A stretch of 64,000 bases of DNA from Pseudanabaena mucicola FACHB-723 (GTDB lineage: Bacteria; Cyanobacteriota; Cyanobacteriia; Pseudanabaenales; Pseudanabaenaceae): assembly GCF_014696385.1 (NCBI RefSeq), contig NZ_JACJQB010000003.1:62001-126000 (forward strand), written 5' to 3'. The position numbers and the translations under genes are program-made. The notes beneath the pieces are model-generated. The model searched no databases, was not told the DNA's origin, and saw nothing but the letters and a program-made list of their open reading frames with translations. Of the stretch, positions 18,691 to 27,156 are shown piece after piece (within the stretch, counting starts at the first letter, position 1; each line of letters opens with the position of its first letter).

Positions 18691-19755
18691 TTACTTTCTT
18701 TCTAGGGCTAAATCGATCAAGCGATCGCAAAGCTCCGTAAAAGGAATCCCTGAATATTCCCATAGCTTGGGGTACATGCTTAACGATGTGAAGCCGGGGA
18801 AAGTATTGATTTCATTGATCAGCACTGTCCCCGTGGCTTCGACATAGAAAAAATCAACCCTCGCTAAGCCAGAACCAGCAACGGTTTGAAATGCTTTAAC
18901 CGCCATGGACTGCACTGCTTGAGCCACATGGTCGGGCAGTTGGCTAGGAATGATCAGATCCGCCATGCCTGCGGTGTATTTGGTTTCGTAATCGTAGAAG
19001 TCACTGGTAAAGGTGATTTCGCCGATCGCTGAGGCTTGGGGTTGCTCATTGCCTAGCACCGCGCATTCGACTTCACGGGCAGTCACACCTTGCTCAATGA
19101 TGATGCGTGGGTCATAGCTGGTGGCACTAGCAATTGCTTCTTGCAACTGTTTGCGATCGCGAACTTTAGAAATACCCACCGAAGAGCCAAGGTTAGATGG
19201 TTTGACAAAACAGGGATAACCAAGAGTGGCTTCAATATGCTCACTCCAGCCTTGCTGATCCTGTTGCCATTGCCAACGATTGAGCGCCACATACTTCACC
19301 TGCGGCAAACCAGCATTGGCAAAAATTGCTTTCATGGCGATCTTGTCCATACCTACTGATGAGGCAAGAACACCGTTCCCCACATAGGGCTTGTGCATCA
19401 GTTGCAACAGTCCTTGCACCGTGCCATCTTCACCATTTGGTCCATGCAGCACAGGAAACCAGAGATCAATTTGTTGCACTTCCGTGGGCAAGAAGAACGC
19501 CGCATTGGTTAATAATTCGGATTCCTCTAAGCCTTTGCCATTGTCTAAAACTTGTTGAGACACATCGGGGCTACGCCATGTGCCATCACGTTGAATGTAA
19601 AAGGGCTTGACCTGATAGCGAGGATTGTGACTGAGGGCGGAGGCGATCGCTTTGGCGGAGATAATGGACACATCATGCTCGCCCGACTGTCCACCAAATA
19701 ACAAGCCGATACAGAGAGGGGACTTGGTTTCCATATCCATCGATCTACCTGTCAT
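18691..19755 (-). CDS. ddl: D-alanine--D-alanine ligase
   Basis: Ddl makes the D-Ala-D-Ala dipeptide of peptidoglycan. The 354-residue ATP-grasp enzyme shows [16 protein letters not shown] near the N-terminus, [12 protein letters not shown] (substrate loop), [16 protein letters not shown] (ATP-binding) and the metal-binding [20 protein letters not shown]. The long form, close to vancomycin-type VanA/Ddl in length, is usual for cyanobacteria. The start at 19755 is supported by GAGGA nine bases upstream, and ATGs six and eight codons in are alternatives. It is co-transcribed with the folate ligase gene. Confidence 0.95.
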   Translation of the reverse strand: MTGRSMDMETKSPLCIGLLFGGQSGEHDVSIISAKAIASALSHNPRYQVKPFYIQRDGTWRSPDVSQQVLDNGKGLEESELLTNAAFFLPTEVQQIDLWFPVLHGPNGEDGTVQGLLQLMHKPYVGNGVLASSVGMDKIAMKAIFANAGLPQVKYVALNRWQWQQDQQGWSEHIEATLGYPCFVKPSNLGSSVGISKVRDRKQLQEAIASATSYDPRIIIEQGVTAREVECAVLGNEQPQASAIGEITFTSDFYDYETKYTAGMADLIIPSQLPDHVAQAVQSMAVKAFQTVAGSGLARVDFFYVEATGTVLINEINTFPGFTSLSMYPKLWEYSGIPFTELCDRLIDLALERK

Positions 19756-19838
19756 CTGTAAACATCCTCACCGTTGATAAATAAGACTTACGGAACTTTT
19801 TGTATTGAATACTGTAGCGCAAAGTTTCCCTTACAGCT

Positions 19839-19898
19839 ATGAAACTGATTTTGGAATTTTCAGCGCCGAAGGTGCTGAAAATTCCAAAATCAGTTCAT
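19839..19898. repeat. Long palindrome upstream of the gyrase A-like gene
   Basis: A left arm of about 24 nt (TGAAACTGATTTTGGAATTT and on to 19864) pairs with 19874-19897 around a GCCGAAGGT-type loop. The arms match except for small offsets near the outer ends. It lies in the 230-bp divergent region between ddl and the gyrase A-like gene, so it is not at a gene end. This is hard to explain as a terminator and fits a dispersed repeat or regulatory element. Confidence 0.6.
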
Positions 19899-19985
19899 TG
19901 AAAGCCCGCCGTTAGATTGCCAACGTTTTGCTGTTACATTGTTTTCAAGTATCGTGATTATCTTGTAACAGCGTTCGTAGATTTT

Positions 19986-22703
19986 ATGGCAAAGCAAGGG
20001 CAGCAACAGCTAGATTTTGGGTTGGAGTCGAATGGGGGAAATATCATTCCGACTTCATTGCACTCAGAAATGCAGCGATCGTACCTAGAGTACGCAATGA
20101 GCGTGATCGTTGGTCGTGCCTTGCCCGATGCCCGTGATGGTCTCAAACCTGTGCATCGCCGCATTATTTACGCTATGCATGAGTTAGGACTAGTGCCAGA
20201 GCGTCCCTTTCGCAAATGCGCCCGTGTCGTTGGCGATGTATTGGGTAAATATCATCCCCATGGTGATCAATCGGTTTATGACGCTTTGGTGCGTTTAGTC
20301 CAAGATTTTTCGAGTCGTTACCCTTTATTGGCGGGGCATGGCAACTTTGGCTCAGTGGATAACGACCCTGCGGCGGCAATGCGTTATACCGAATGTCGAT
20401 TAGCGGCGATTGGTAATGAAACGCTACTCGGCGAAATTGAAGAAGATGTTGTTGATTTTGTCGATAACTTTGATGGCTCTGAGCAAGAACCTGCCGTACT
20501 GCCCGCTCAGTTGCCGATGTTGTTGCTCAATGGCTCGACAGGGATTGCCGTGGGCATGGCGACTAATATTCCTCCCCATAATTTAAGTGAGGTCGTGGAT
20601 GGTGCGATCGCACTAATTGATAATCCTGATCTGCCCGATGAGCAGTTATTAAGTTTGATCCCTGCTCCAGACTTTCCCACGGGCGGAATCATTATGAATC
20701 AAGAGGGCGTACATGAGGCATACCTAACAGGTCGTGGCATTGTTACCATTCGCGGCGTGGCGGCAGTCGAGCAGTTTGGTGGCAAAGGCACAGGAAAGCG
20801 CCAAAAACTTGCCATTATTGTCACGGAATTACCCTATCAGGTTAATAAATCCGCATGGATTGAGAAAATTGCCGAGTTGGTAAACAATGGCAAAATTGAG
20901 GGAATTTCGGATATCCGTGATGAAAGCGATCGCACAGGGATGCGGGTCGTGATTGAGCTAAAAAAAGATGTTGTACCTGAAGTGATCATCGATCAGCTCT
21001 ATCGTCAGACAGCGCTGCAATCTAATTTTGGAGTCATCCTTTTAGCTCTCAAGGGTTCTCAGCCCAAGCAAATGAGTTTGCGAGAACTTTTGCAGGAGTT
21101 TCTTTCCTTCCGTGAAGAAACACTGGCGAAGCGATTCCGTTATGAACTAAAAAAAGCACAGGAAAAATCGCACCTACTGGAAGGATTAGTATTAGTTCTA
21201 CAAGATATTGATCGATTGATTCGGATTTTAAGATTTGCCAATAATAGCGCCCTTGCTAAGACGGATTTACAAACAGAATTTGACCTTTCCGAAACCCAAG
21301 CCGAAGCAATTCTCTCGATGCCTTTGCGACGCATTACCGCCATTGAGCAACAGAAGATTCGTGAGGAACTAGAAACTTTACAAGCACAGGTTACAAGATT
21401 AGAAAAGCTGCTTAGCGATCGGCGAGAGTTGATGAAGTTCCTTAAGAAAGAATTGCGCGACCATAAAAAACGCCATAGTGACGCACGGAGAACGCATTTA
21501 GCATGGGAGTTACTAAGCAATCGTCAAGAGACTAATGTTACTGATAGTGTTCCTACGGAATCATTAAAAGCATCATTATCAAAAGTAAAATCCAATCAGA
21601 GCGATCGCAATATTCCGCAAACTCAGCAAATTTTAGTAACTGAGTCAGCCAATAGTGATAGCAAGCGAGACAAAAAATCGCGCACTGTTGCCAATAAACC
21701 ACCTCAACCCGTAGAAGTTCCTTTACTTTCTCTCACCACTGAGCTAAATATTCCTACCGTCGAGCCGCAGGATGTTCAGGTGCAGATTACCCACAAAGGC
21801 TATATCAAATCCTTTGAGGCAAATTTGAGAGCTTCGCAATCGATGGACTTAGGTGATGATGTGGTGATTGCCGCCTACGACACCCGCAGCGATCGCGAAA
21901 TGGTGGTGCTAACCGCTTCAGGACGGGCTTTGCCCCTAGCCCTTGCCCATGTACCGATTTTGAAAGGAAAAGGCCGTGGCACTCCTTTGATGACGCTATT
22001 GGGTGACAGTGCCGAGCAATTTGTTTCGCAATTTGTATGGGAAAAGAATCCTGAATCAAAGGAAGGACTAGTATTGCTATCGAGTCAGGGCAAAATCAAA
22101 CGTTCGCCATTGGCAGAATTTGCTGATATGACCGCAAGAGGACTAATTGCGGCAAAGTTTAAAGAAGATGATTCGCTATTCTGGGCAGATGTTGTTGATC
22201 TGGAAAAAGAACTTGCGATCGCAACTTCGGCAGGTAGAATTTTGCGTCTCCGCGCCGATGAAATGCAAATCCCCACGGTGGGACGCACTGCCGCAGGTAA
22301 TATTGCTTTACGTCTCGGTAGCTCCGAAACTCAGATCGGTGTATCGGTTCTCGATTTGCAAAATAATCCTAATTCAGAATTGATTTTAATCACCACCGAA
22401 GGGTTTGCCAAACGCATATCCGCAAGCTATATTCGCTCGGCAGTTAGAGGGGCAATCGGTTCACAATGCTTCAAGTTCCAATCAAGGGCTGACAGGTTAG
22501 TAAGCATGACTGCGATCGCAAATCCTCGTCCTGATTTACCCGTGACTTTCTTAATTGGTCAAGCCAATGACATGGGGTTACGAACTGTCCAAATGCCTTT
22601 AGGTGCAATTCCGCTAGAAGTCCCTAATAGTCAAGGACGTTCGATTTTTGCGGGGGAAAGTGACCTATTGCGATCGGAAAAAGTGATTCGCGTAGTGGCT
22701 TGA
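19986..22703 (+). CDS. Type IIA topoisomerase subunit A (gyrase A / ParC-like)
   Basis: This is the DNA-cutting subunit of gyrase or topoisomerase IV. The 905-residue product starts at ATG 19986. The TTG start 69 bp upstream lacks family support. The catalytic Arg133-Tyr134 pair is in [10 protein letters not shown]. The quinolone-binding segment reads [10 protein letters not shown], so the position of E. coli Ser83 is Gln95 while the Asp87 equivalent (Asp99) is kept. After the coiled coil, a Ser/Lys-rich insertion of about 100 residues (about 505-605) precedes the beta-pinwheel domain. I cannot find the GyrA-box (QRRGGRG/KG type). The nearest segment is KGKGRGTPL, so it may be a ParC-like paralogue. 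Which partner B subunit it uses is unknown. Confidence 0.9.
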   Translation: MAKQGQQQLDFGLESNGGNIIPTSLHSEMQRSYLEYAMSVIVGRALPDARDGLKPVHRRIIYAMHELGLVPERPFRKCARVVGDVLGKYHPHGDQSVYDALVRLVQDFSSRYPLLAGHGNFGSVDNDPAAAMRYTECRLAAIGNETLLGEIEEDVVDFVDNFDGSEQEPAVLPAQLPMLLLNGSTGIAVGMATNIPPHNLSEVVDGAIALIDNPDLPDEQLLSLIPAPDFPTGGIIMNQEGVHEAYLTGRGIVTIRGVAAVEQFGGKGTGKRQKLAIIVTELPYQVNKSAWIEKIAELVNNGKIEGISDIRDESDRTGMRVVIELKKDVVPEVIIDQLYRQTALQSNFGVILLALKGSQPKQMSLRELLQEFLSFREETLAKRFRYELKKAQEKSHLLEGLVLVLQDIDRLIRILRFANNSALAKTDLQTEFDLSETQAEAILSMPLRRITAIEQQKIREELETLQAQVTRLEKLLSDRRELMKFLKKELRDHKKRHSDARRTHLAWELLSNRQETNVTDSVPTESLKASLSKVKSNQSDRNIPQTQQILVTESANSDSKRDKKSRTVANKPPQPVEVPLLSLTTELNIPTVEPQDVQVQITHKGYIKSFEANLRASQSMDLGDDVVIAAYDTRSDREMVVLTASGRALPLALAHVPILKGKGRGTPLMTLLGDSAEQFVSQFVWEKNPESKEGLVLLSSQGKIKRSPLAEFADMTARGLIAAKFKEDDSLFWADVVDLEKELAIATSAGRILRLRADEMQIPTVGRTAAGNIALRLGSSETQIGVSVLDLQNNPNSELILITTEGFAKRISASYIRSAVRGAIGSQCFKFQSRADRLVSMTAIANPRPDLPVTFLIGQANDMGLRTVQMPLGAIPLEVPNSQGRSIFAGESDLLRSEKVIRVVA

Positions 22704-22708
22704 ATACA

Positions 22709-22753
22709 ATAAAACCATATGCTGCCCGCTATGCGGGCAGCATATGGTTTTAT
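22709..22753. terminator. 21-bp perfect-stem hairpin after the gyrase A-like gene
   Basis: ATAAAACCATATGCTGCCCG (from 22709) and the next base pair perfectly with 22733-22753 around a TAT loop. The 21-bp stem with T4 on the far side lies 6 bp after the stop and just before cobH. It probably terminates the upstream transcript. Confidence 0.85.
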
Positions 22754-22780
22754 ACTAAAAATCGTTTCTCAAATCTTTCC

Positions 22781-23410
22781 ATGCTTGACTATATCCGTGA
22801 TGGCAATGAAATTTATCAAAAATCCTTTGCCACAATCCGAGCTGAAGCTAACCTGTCGATCTTGCCAAAAGACCTAGAGGTGGTCGCAGTTAGACTCATT
22901 CATGCCTGTGGGATGACGGATATTGTCAGTGATCTTGCTTATTCTGAAGATGTCGTAAAAATTGGGCGAAAAGCATTAAAAAATGGTGCAAAGATTTTCT
23001 GTGACGCGCAAATGGTAGCGAATGGAGTCACGCGCAAACGTCTGCCTGCAAACAACTCTGTGATTTGCACTTTGAATGAGCCTGAAGTGTCAGCCCTAGC
23101 TCAACAAATTGGCAATACGCGCTCGGCAGCAGCAATGGAGCTATGGCGATCGCAAATTGAGGGATCGATTGTGGCAATCGGTAACGCCCCCACCGCCCTA
23201 TTTCGATTATTAGAAATGCTTGATCAAGGTTTGCCTAAGCCAGCCGTTATACTAGGATTCCCTGTTGGTTTTGTCGGCGCGATTGAATCAAAAGCAGCCT
23301 TAGCAGAAAACAGTCGTGGCGTGCCTTTTTTGACCATTCACGGTCGTCGAGGTGGTAGCGCGATGGCAGCCGCAGCCTTGAATGCATTAGCGATGGAAAG
23401 TGAACTATGA
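22781..23410 (+). CDS. cobH: Precorrin-8X methylmutase
   Basis: CobH/CbiC moves the C-11 methyl to C-12 to give hydrogenobyrinate (or the cobalt form) in corrin synthesis. The 209-residue product starts at ATG 22781, because the longer open frame would run through the hairpin. The family features are IRAEANLSILP, the active-site His in RLIHACGMTDIV, DAQMVANGV, GNAPTALFRLLEML and the terminal GRRGGSAMAAAALNAL. The stop overlaps the cobI start (ATGA at 23407-23410), so the two are translationally coupled. Confidence 0.95.
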   Translation: MLDYIRDGNEIYQKSFATIRAEANLSILPKDLEVVAVRLIHACGMTDIVSDLAYSEDVVKIGRKALKNGAKIFCDAQMVANGVTRKRLPANNSVICTLNEPEVSALAQQIGNTRSAAAMELWRSQIEGSIVAIGNAPTALFRLLEMLDQGLPKPAVILGFPVGFVGAIESKAALAENSRGVPFLTIHGRRGGSAMAAAALNALAMESEL

Positions 23411-24159
23411 ATCCTATTGACGAGATCAATAAAAGTATAAATGTGCCAGAAGATTCAACGCCCAAGGGTAGCCTCTATGGTTTGGGCATCGGGCCTGGTG
23501 ATCCAGAACTATTAACGATTAAAGCGCACCGCATTTTGACATCGGTTCCTGTAATTGCCTATCCAACCATGGAAAACGGCAAGGTTTTGGCAAGGGCAAT
23601 TGTGGCTGATTTTATCCGCCCTGAGCAAATTGAAATCCCCATGCCCCTACCCTTTAGTGTGGAACGTTCCTCGCAGCCCTATTACGATCTTGGCGCAGAA
23701 AAGATTGCCGAGCATTTAGCGGCTGGTCGTGATGTTGCGGTACTATGCGAGGGCGATCCGATGTTGTACGGCTCTTTTATGTACATTTTCAATCGTCTTG
23801 CCGATCGCTTTCACACGGAAGTAATTCCCGGCATATCTTCGACATTCGCCAGTGCCGCGATGTTGGGCGCACCCCTCACCTATCGCAATGATGTGTTGAG
23901 CATCATGCCCGCAACCTTAGATGCAGATACTTTGCGCGATCGCTTGGCGGTTGCCGATGCGGCGATCATCATCAAGTTGGGTAGACATTTTGCCAAAGTG
24001 AAATCGGTGTTAGAAGAGTTAGGACTCTTTGATCGCGCTCTATATATTGAGCGGGCAACTTTACCCAATCAAACAATTAAGCCGATCGCATCGGTAGAAC
24101 CCGATCAAGTTCCCTATTGGGCAATTGTGATGATTCCTAGTGAAACCAAGCCAAGCTAG
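23407..24159 (+). CDS. cobI: Precorrin-2 C20-methyltransferase
   Basis: CobI/CbiL transfers a methyl from S-adenosylmethionine to C-20 of precorrin-2 or its cobalt form. The 250-residue product has GLGIGPGDPELLTIKA at res 26-41, the SAM-binding loop of the tetrapyrrole methylase family. It then shows LCEGDPMLYGSFMYIF, VIPGISSTFASAAMLGAPL and the C-terminal IIKLGRHFAKVKSVLEELG. It overlaps cobH by four bases. Only these two corrin genes are present, so the pathway is scattered. That is common in cyanobacteria. Confidence 0.95.
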   Translation: MNPIDEINKSINVPEDSTPKGSLYGLGIGPGDPELLTIKAHRILTSVPVIAYPTMENGKVLARAIVADFIRPEQIEIPMPLPFSVERSSQPYYDLGAEKIAEHLAAGRDVAVLCEGDPMLYGSFMYIFNRLADRFHTEVIPGISSTFASAAMLGAPLTYRNDVLSIMPATLDADTLRDRLAVADAAIIIKLGRHFAKVKSVLEELGLFDRALYIERATLPNQTIKPIASVEPDQVPYWAIVMIPSETKPS

Positions 24160-24191
24160 TATCTTTTAGAAATATTCCTGAAAATATCCCT

Positions 24192-25433
24192 ATGGATCTG
24201 GGCAAATCTCGCACCTATAACGATCCTATTCACGGCGCAATTACCCTTGATAGTGGCGATTGCACGGAGGCGTTATTAATTCAACTAATTGATACACCTG
24301 AATTCCAGCGTCTTAGGCGGATTAGTCAACTCGATATTGCCTACTTTACCTTCCACGGTGCAGAGGGTTCGCGGTTTACGCATTCCTTGGGGGTGATGCA
24401 TTTAACCCGTCGCGCCTTTGATGCGATCGCCATTAAATATCCTTATTTGTCAGTACATCGGACGGTGGTGCTAGTGGCAGCTCTGCTCCATGACCTTGGT
24501 CACGGCCCCTATAGCCATGCCTCAGAAGAAGTTTTTGGCAGCAATCATGAAGTTTGGACGCTGCGACTGCTCCAGTCTGGCAATATTGCAGATATTTTAA
24601 AGAGATTTTCGCCAGATTTAATTACTGATTTAGAAAAGATATTTACCAAAAAATATCCTGTGCCATTAATTTATCAATTAGTTTCTAGTCAAATTGATTG
24701 CGATCGCCTTGATTACCTCGAAAGGGACAGCTATTTTACGGGGGCAAAGTATGGACAGATCGATCTTGATCGCATTTTATTGGCGCTCAGGTTTGACCCG
24801 ATTTCTCAAAATCTAGTGATTGGGCGCAAAGGGATGGTGGCAATCGAGCATTATTTGACGGTGCGCTACTTTATGTATGTACAGGTCTATAACCATCCTA
24901 AAAATTTGGCGGCAAGGTTTTTATTAGAGAGTATTTTTCGACGGGCAAAGTTTTTAGTCAATGCTGATGCTGCCCAGATTTCGGAGCCAATATTTTGCGA
25001 TCGCACTATGACAGCGTGGCTAACGAAAGATCCGCATTTACTGACCTGTGCCGAATATTTCAACTCCGATGATGTGGTATTTGCTTACCATATCCATCAA
25101 TGGCGCAATAGTTGCGATCGCCATCTTGCCGAACTCTGCCGCCGTTTTCTCGATCGCGATTTATTTCATGCCACGGATATCTCTAACTTAGATGATTGCC
25201 AACAACAGGAAAGCCTCAATAGATGTTACGAAAAGTTAATCTCACAGGGGCTAGATTCGCGAGATCTTAAATATTATTGCGGCATCAGAGTATCTCGCAC
25301 CAAGGGCTACAGTACCTATCGTCAAGGAATTAATGTGCAGACAGAGCAAGGCTTACAGGATATTGCGAGATTGTCTCCTCTTGTGCAAGCAATCGTGCAG
25401 CCAGTACAAAGGGCATGGCTCTTACATCCATAG
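24192..25433 (+). CDS. HD-domain phosphohydrolase (dNTPase-like)
   Basis: The 413-residue product carries the metal-binding HD signature. The first His lies in FTHSLGVMHL, then LLHDLGHGPYSHASE gives the HD pair, and SQIDCDRLDYLERDSYFTGA supplies the distant Asp. The pattern is close to YdhJ/dGTPase-like HD proteins (GSRFTHSLGV and DLGHGPYSHA), which hydrolyse nucleotide triphosphates or similar phosphoesters. The exact substrate is not readable. The start ATG 24192 reads MDLGKSRTYNDPIHGAI, the family N-terminus. It follows cobI by 32 bp and may share its transcript. Confidence 0.88.
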   Translation: MDLGKSRTYNDPIHGAITLDSGDCTEALLIQLIDTPEFQRLRRISQLDIAYFTFHGAEGSRFTHSLGVMHLTRRAFDAIAIKYPYLSVHRTVVLVAALLHDLGHGPYSHASEEVFGSNHEVWTLRLLQSGNIADILKRFSPDLITDLEKIFTKKYPVPLIYQLVSSQIDCDRLDYLERDSYFTGAKYGQIDLDRILLALRFDPISQNLVIGRKGMVAIEHYLTVRYFMYVQVYNHPKNLAARFLLESIFRRAKFLVNADAAQISEPIFCDRTMTAWLTKDPHLLTCAEYFNSDDVVFAYHIHQWRNSCDRHLAELCRRFLDRDLFHATDISNLDDCQQQESLNRCYEKLISQGLDSRDLKYYCGIRVSRTKGYSTYRQGINVQTEQGLQDIARLSPLVQAIVQPVQRAWLLHP

Positions 25434-25578
25434 GAGACAAGGCTTTGCGGTTCTTGGATAAATCAAAAATGTAAACATAGGGTATTTAAAATGAGTATTG
25501 TGGCAAACATGATTTTGAGAAATTTCATGATTATAATCATCTAGTAAAGCAATTCCCCCTCTCCACAGAGTAAATAAA

Positions 25579-25827
25579 ATGAGCGAAGAACAAAAATCAG
25601 GTCTTGGTGGATTTGTCAGCGACTTACAGGAAAAAGCAGGTGAAGTTGCTGAAAATGTTAAGGGCAAAGTTGAAGATGTCGTTGGCAAAGAGAATGTCCA
25701 AAAAGTAAGTGATGTCCTCAATACCGATGTTGGTGCGATCGCAAAAGATTCAGCAAGTAAGGCAGTTCATGGTCTAGAAAATCTAACTGGTCGTGATATT
25801 GATGGCGATGGTAAGGTTGGCAGCTAA
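25579..25827 (+). CDS. Small acidic protein with calcium-loop-like C-terminus
   Basis: The 82-residue product is Lys/Glu/Val-rich and helical in the first 50 residues (DLQEKAGEVAENVKGKVEDV repeats). That resembles amphipathic, LEA- or CsbD-like stress proteins. It ends in DIDGDGKVG, which matches the first nine positions of an EF-hand or dockerin-type calcium loop. It starts at ATG 25579 and stands alone, with a strong bidirectional terminator after it. It is probably soluble. The function is unknown. Confidence 0.7.
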   Translation: MSEEQKSGLGGFVSDLQEKAGEVAENVKGKVEDVVGKENVQKVSDVLNTDVGAIAKDSASKAVHGLENLTGRDIDGDGKVGS

Positions 25828-25839
25828 AGCTATCCCGCC

Positions 25840-25883
25840 CCAAATTAAAAAAGACTGGCAAAAGCCAGTCTTTTTTAATTTGG
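25840..25883. terminator. 20-bp bidirectional terminator
   Basis: CCAAATTAAAAAAGACTGGC (25840-25859) pairs perfectly with 25864-25883 around a four-base loop, with A6/T6 in both arms. It ends both the small acidic protein gene and the convergent pentapeptide-repeat gene. Confidence 0.93.
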
Positions 25884-25886
25884 AGG

Positions 25887-26954
25887 CTAAGCTTCAACAT
25901 TGCTTAGTTCTAGAGCCTGACCTACCGCAGCCATGGGCTTCTTTCTCTCTTTGTAATTACTAACAGAGCCATCAGGCATAATCGTGCCAAACATTGTCGT
26001 TTCCATTAGACTCACGCCATTAAGACTAGCCAATCTGAGATTTGCTTTAACCAAGTTAGTCCCAATCAAGAAGGCAGCATCTAACTTGGCGGCAACTAGC
26101 TGCGCTCCTGTTAAGACCGCTCCATTTAAGATGGCATTGCTTAATACGGCATCACTAAAAATCGTATCTTCTAAATTGCTATTACTTAAATCTGCATTGC
26201 TAAGAATGGCATTGCTTAACACCGCACCCTTTAAGATGGCATTGCTCAAGTTAGCATTACTCAAATTAGCATTACTGATAATTGAGTCAGTTAGATTCGC
26301 ATGGCTGAAATTGACCTGATTAAGCGCCGCATTACTCAAATCACATTCCTGTAAGTTGGCATTGCTCAGATTTGCACTAGATAGCTTTGTATCTGACAAA
26401 TTGCTATTGCTCAGATCGGCAAACTCTAAATTGGCACCACTCAAATCACTCCGACGTAAATCCACATTAGTAAGATTAGTGTTTGTGAGAACCGCATTGC
26501 TCATGTTGGTCTCACTCAAGTTGGCATTACTGAGATCACTTTCATTGAGATCTGCACCGCTCAAGTTTGCGCCATTAAAGTAGGCTTTGGTCAGGTCAGT
26601 CCCATTCAAATTTGCCAAACTTAGATCGCATCTCTCCAAGCAGGCTTCGCGCAAGTGAGCTTTACTCAGATAAGCGCCACTGACTTCGGCATCTTTGAGG
26701 TTGGCTTTGTATAGATCAGCCTCTCGCAAATTGGCTTTGACGAGATCAGAGCCGCTCAAGTTTGCGCCCAATAGATTGGCATTGCTCAGATTTGACCAGC
26801 GTAGATTGACACCACTTAAATCTGCTTCACGGAGATTGGCTCGTCTCAAGTTCGTGCCACTCAAGTTGGGAATAATCTCAGGATTTTCTACCCGCCATCT
26901 ATTCCAACTAGCTACTCCTTGATTGAGTATTGCAAGATGTTCTGAGTTGCCCAT
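25887..26954 (-). CDS. Pentapeptide-repeat protein
   Basis: The 355-residue product is almost entirely tandem A(N/D)LSx pentapeptides from about residue 30 to 330, for example LSGANLSNANLSETNLS-type units. These predict a quadrilateral beta-helix. The short N-terminus (MGNSEHLAILNQGVASWNRW) and a non-repeat C-terminal tail (DGSVSNYKERKK...) cap it. There is no signal or membrane segment. Proteins of this class are abundant in cyanobacteria and mostly of unknown function. DNA-mimic gyrase inhibitors are one known subclass, but nothing here shows that role. The repeats also create long spurious frames on the other strand. Confidence 0.95.
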   Translation of the reverse strand: MGNSEHLAILNQGVASWNRWRVENPEIIPNLSGTNLRRANLREADLSGVNLRWSNLSNANLLGANLSGSDLVKANLREADLYKANLKDAEVSGAYLSKAHLREACLERCDLSLANLNGTDLTKAYFNGANLSGADLNESDLSNANLSETNMSNAVLTNTNLTNVDLRRSDLSGANLEFADLSNSNLSDTKLSSANLSNANLQECDLSNAALNQVNFSHANLTDSIISNANLSNANLSNAILKGAVLSNAILSNADLSNSNLEDTIFSDAVLSNAILNGAVLTGAQLVAAKLDAAFLIGTNLVKANLRLASLNGVSLMETTMFGTIMPDGSVSNYKERKKPMAAVGQALELSNVEA

Positions 26955-27156
26955 AGTCCTTATCCCTATCGGATCATAATCACTTTAAGTGTAGTAATTA
27001 TAAAAAAGTTGTGAATGCCATATAATCTCACCAAGCTATCTTTGGTGAAACAAGAAAAAGTCAGTAATTATGTCAACATAATTCGGCATAAGTATTTATG
27101 CTTGGGCAACCCAAACATAGTTGTCAATCAAATTAATCATGGGGCGGTTAAGATTT

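Noticed and set aside
19917-19985. TTG start of the gyrase A-like gene
   Set aside because: The extra 23 residues (Cys/Tyr/Phe-rich) have no family counterpart. ATG 19986 begins the normal N-terminus.
22700-22780. Long N-terminal extension of cobH
   Set aside because: The extension would be read through the 21-bp hairpin and has no counterpart in precorrin-8X methylmutases.
25984-26922. Plus-strand frames opposite the pentapeptide gene
   Set aside because: Leu/Ala/Ser-rich frames such as those at 25984-26319 and 26356-26583 are mirror products of the repetitive coding sequence on the other strand.
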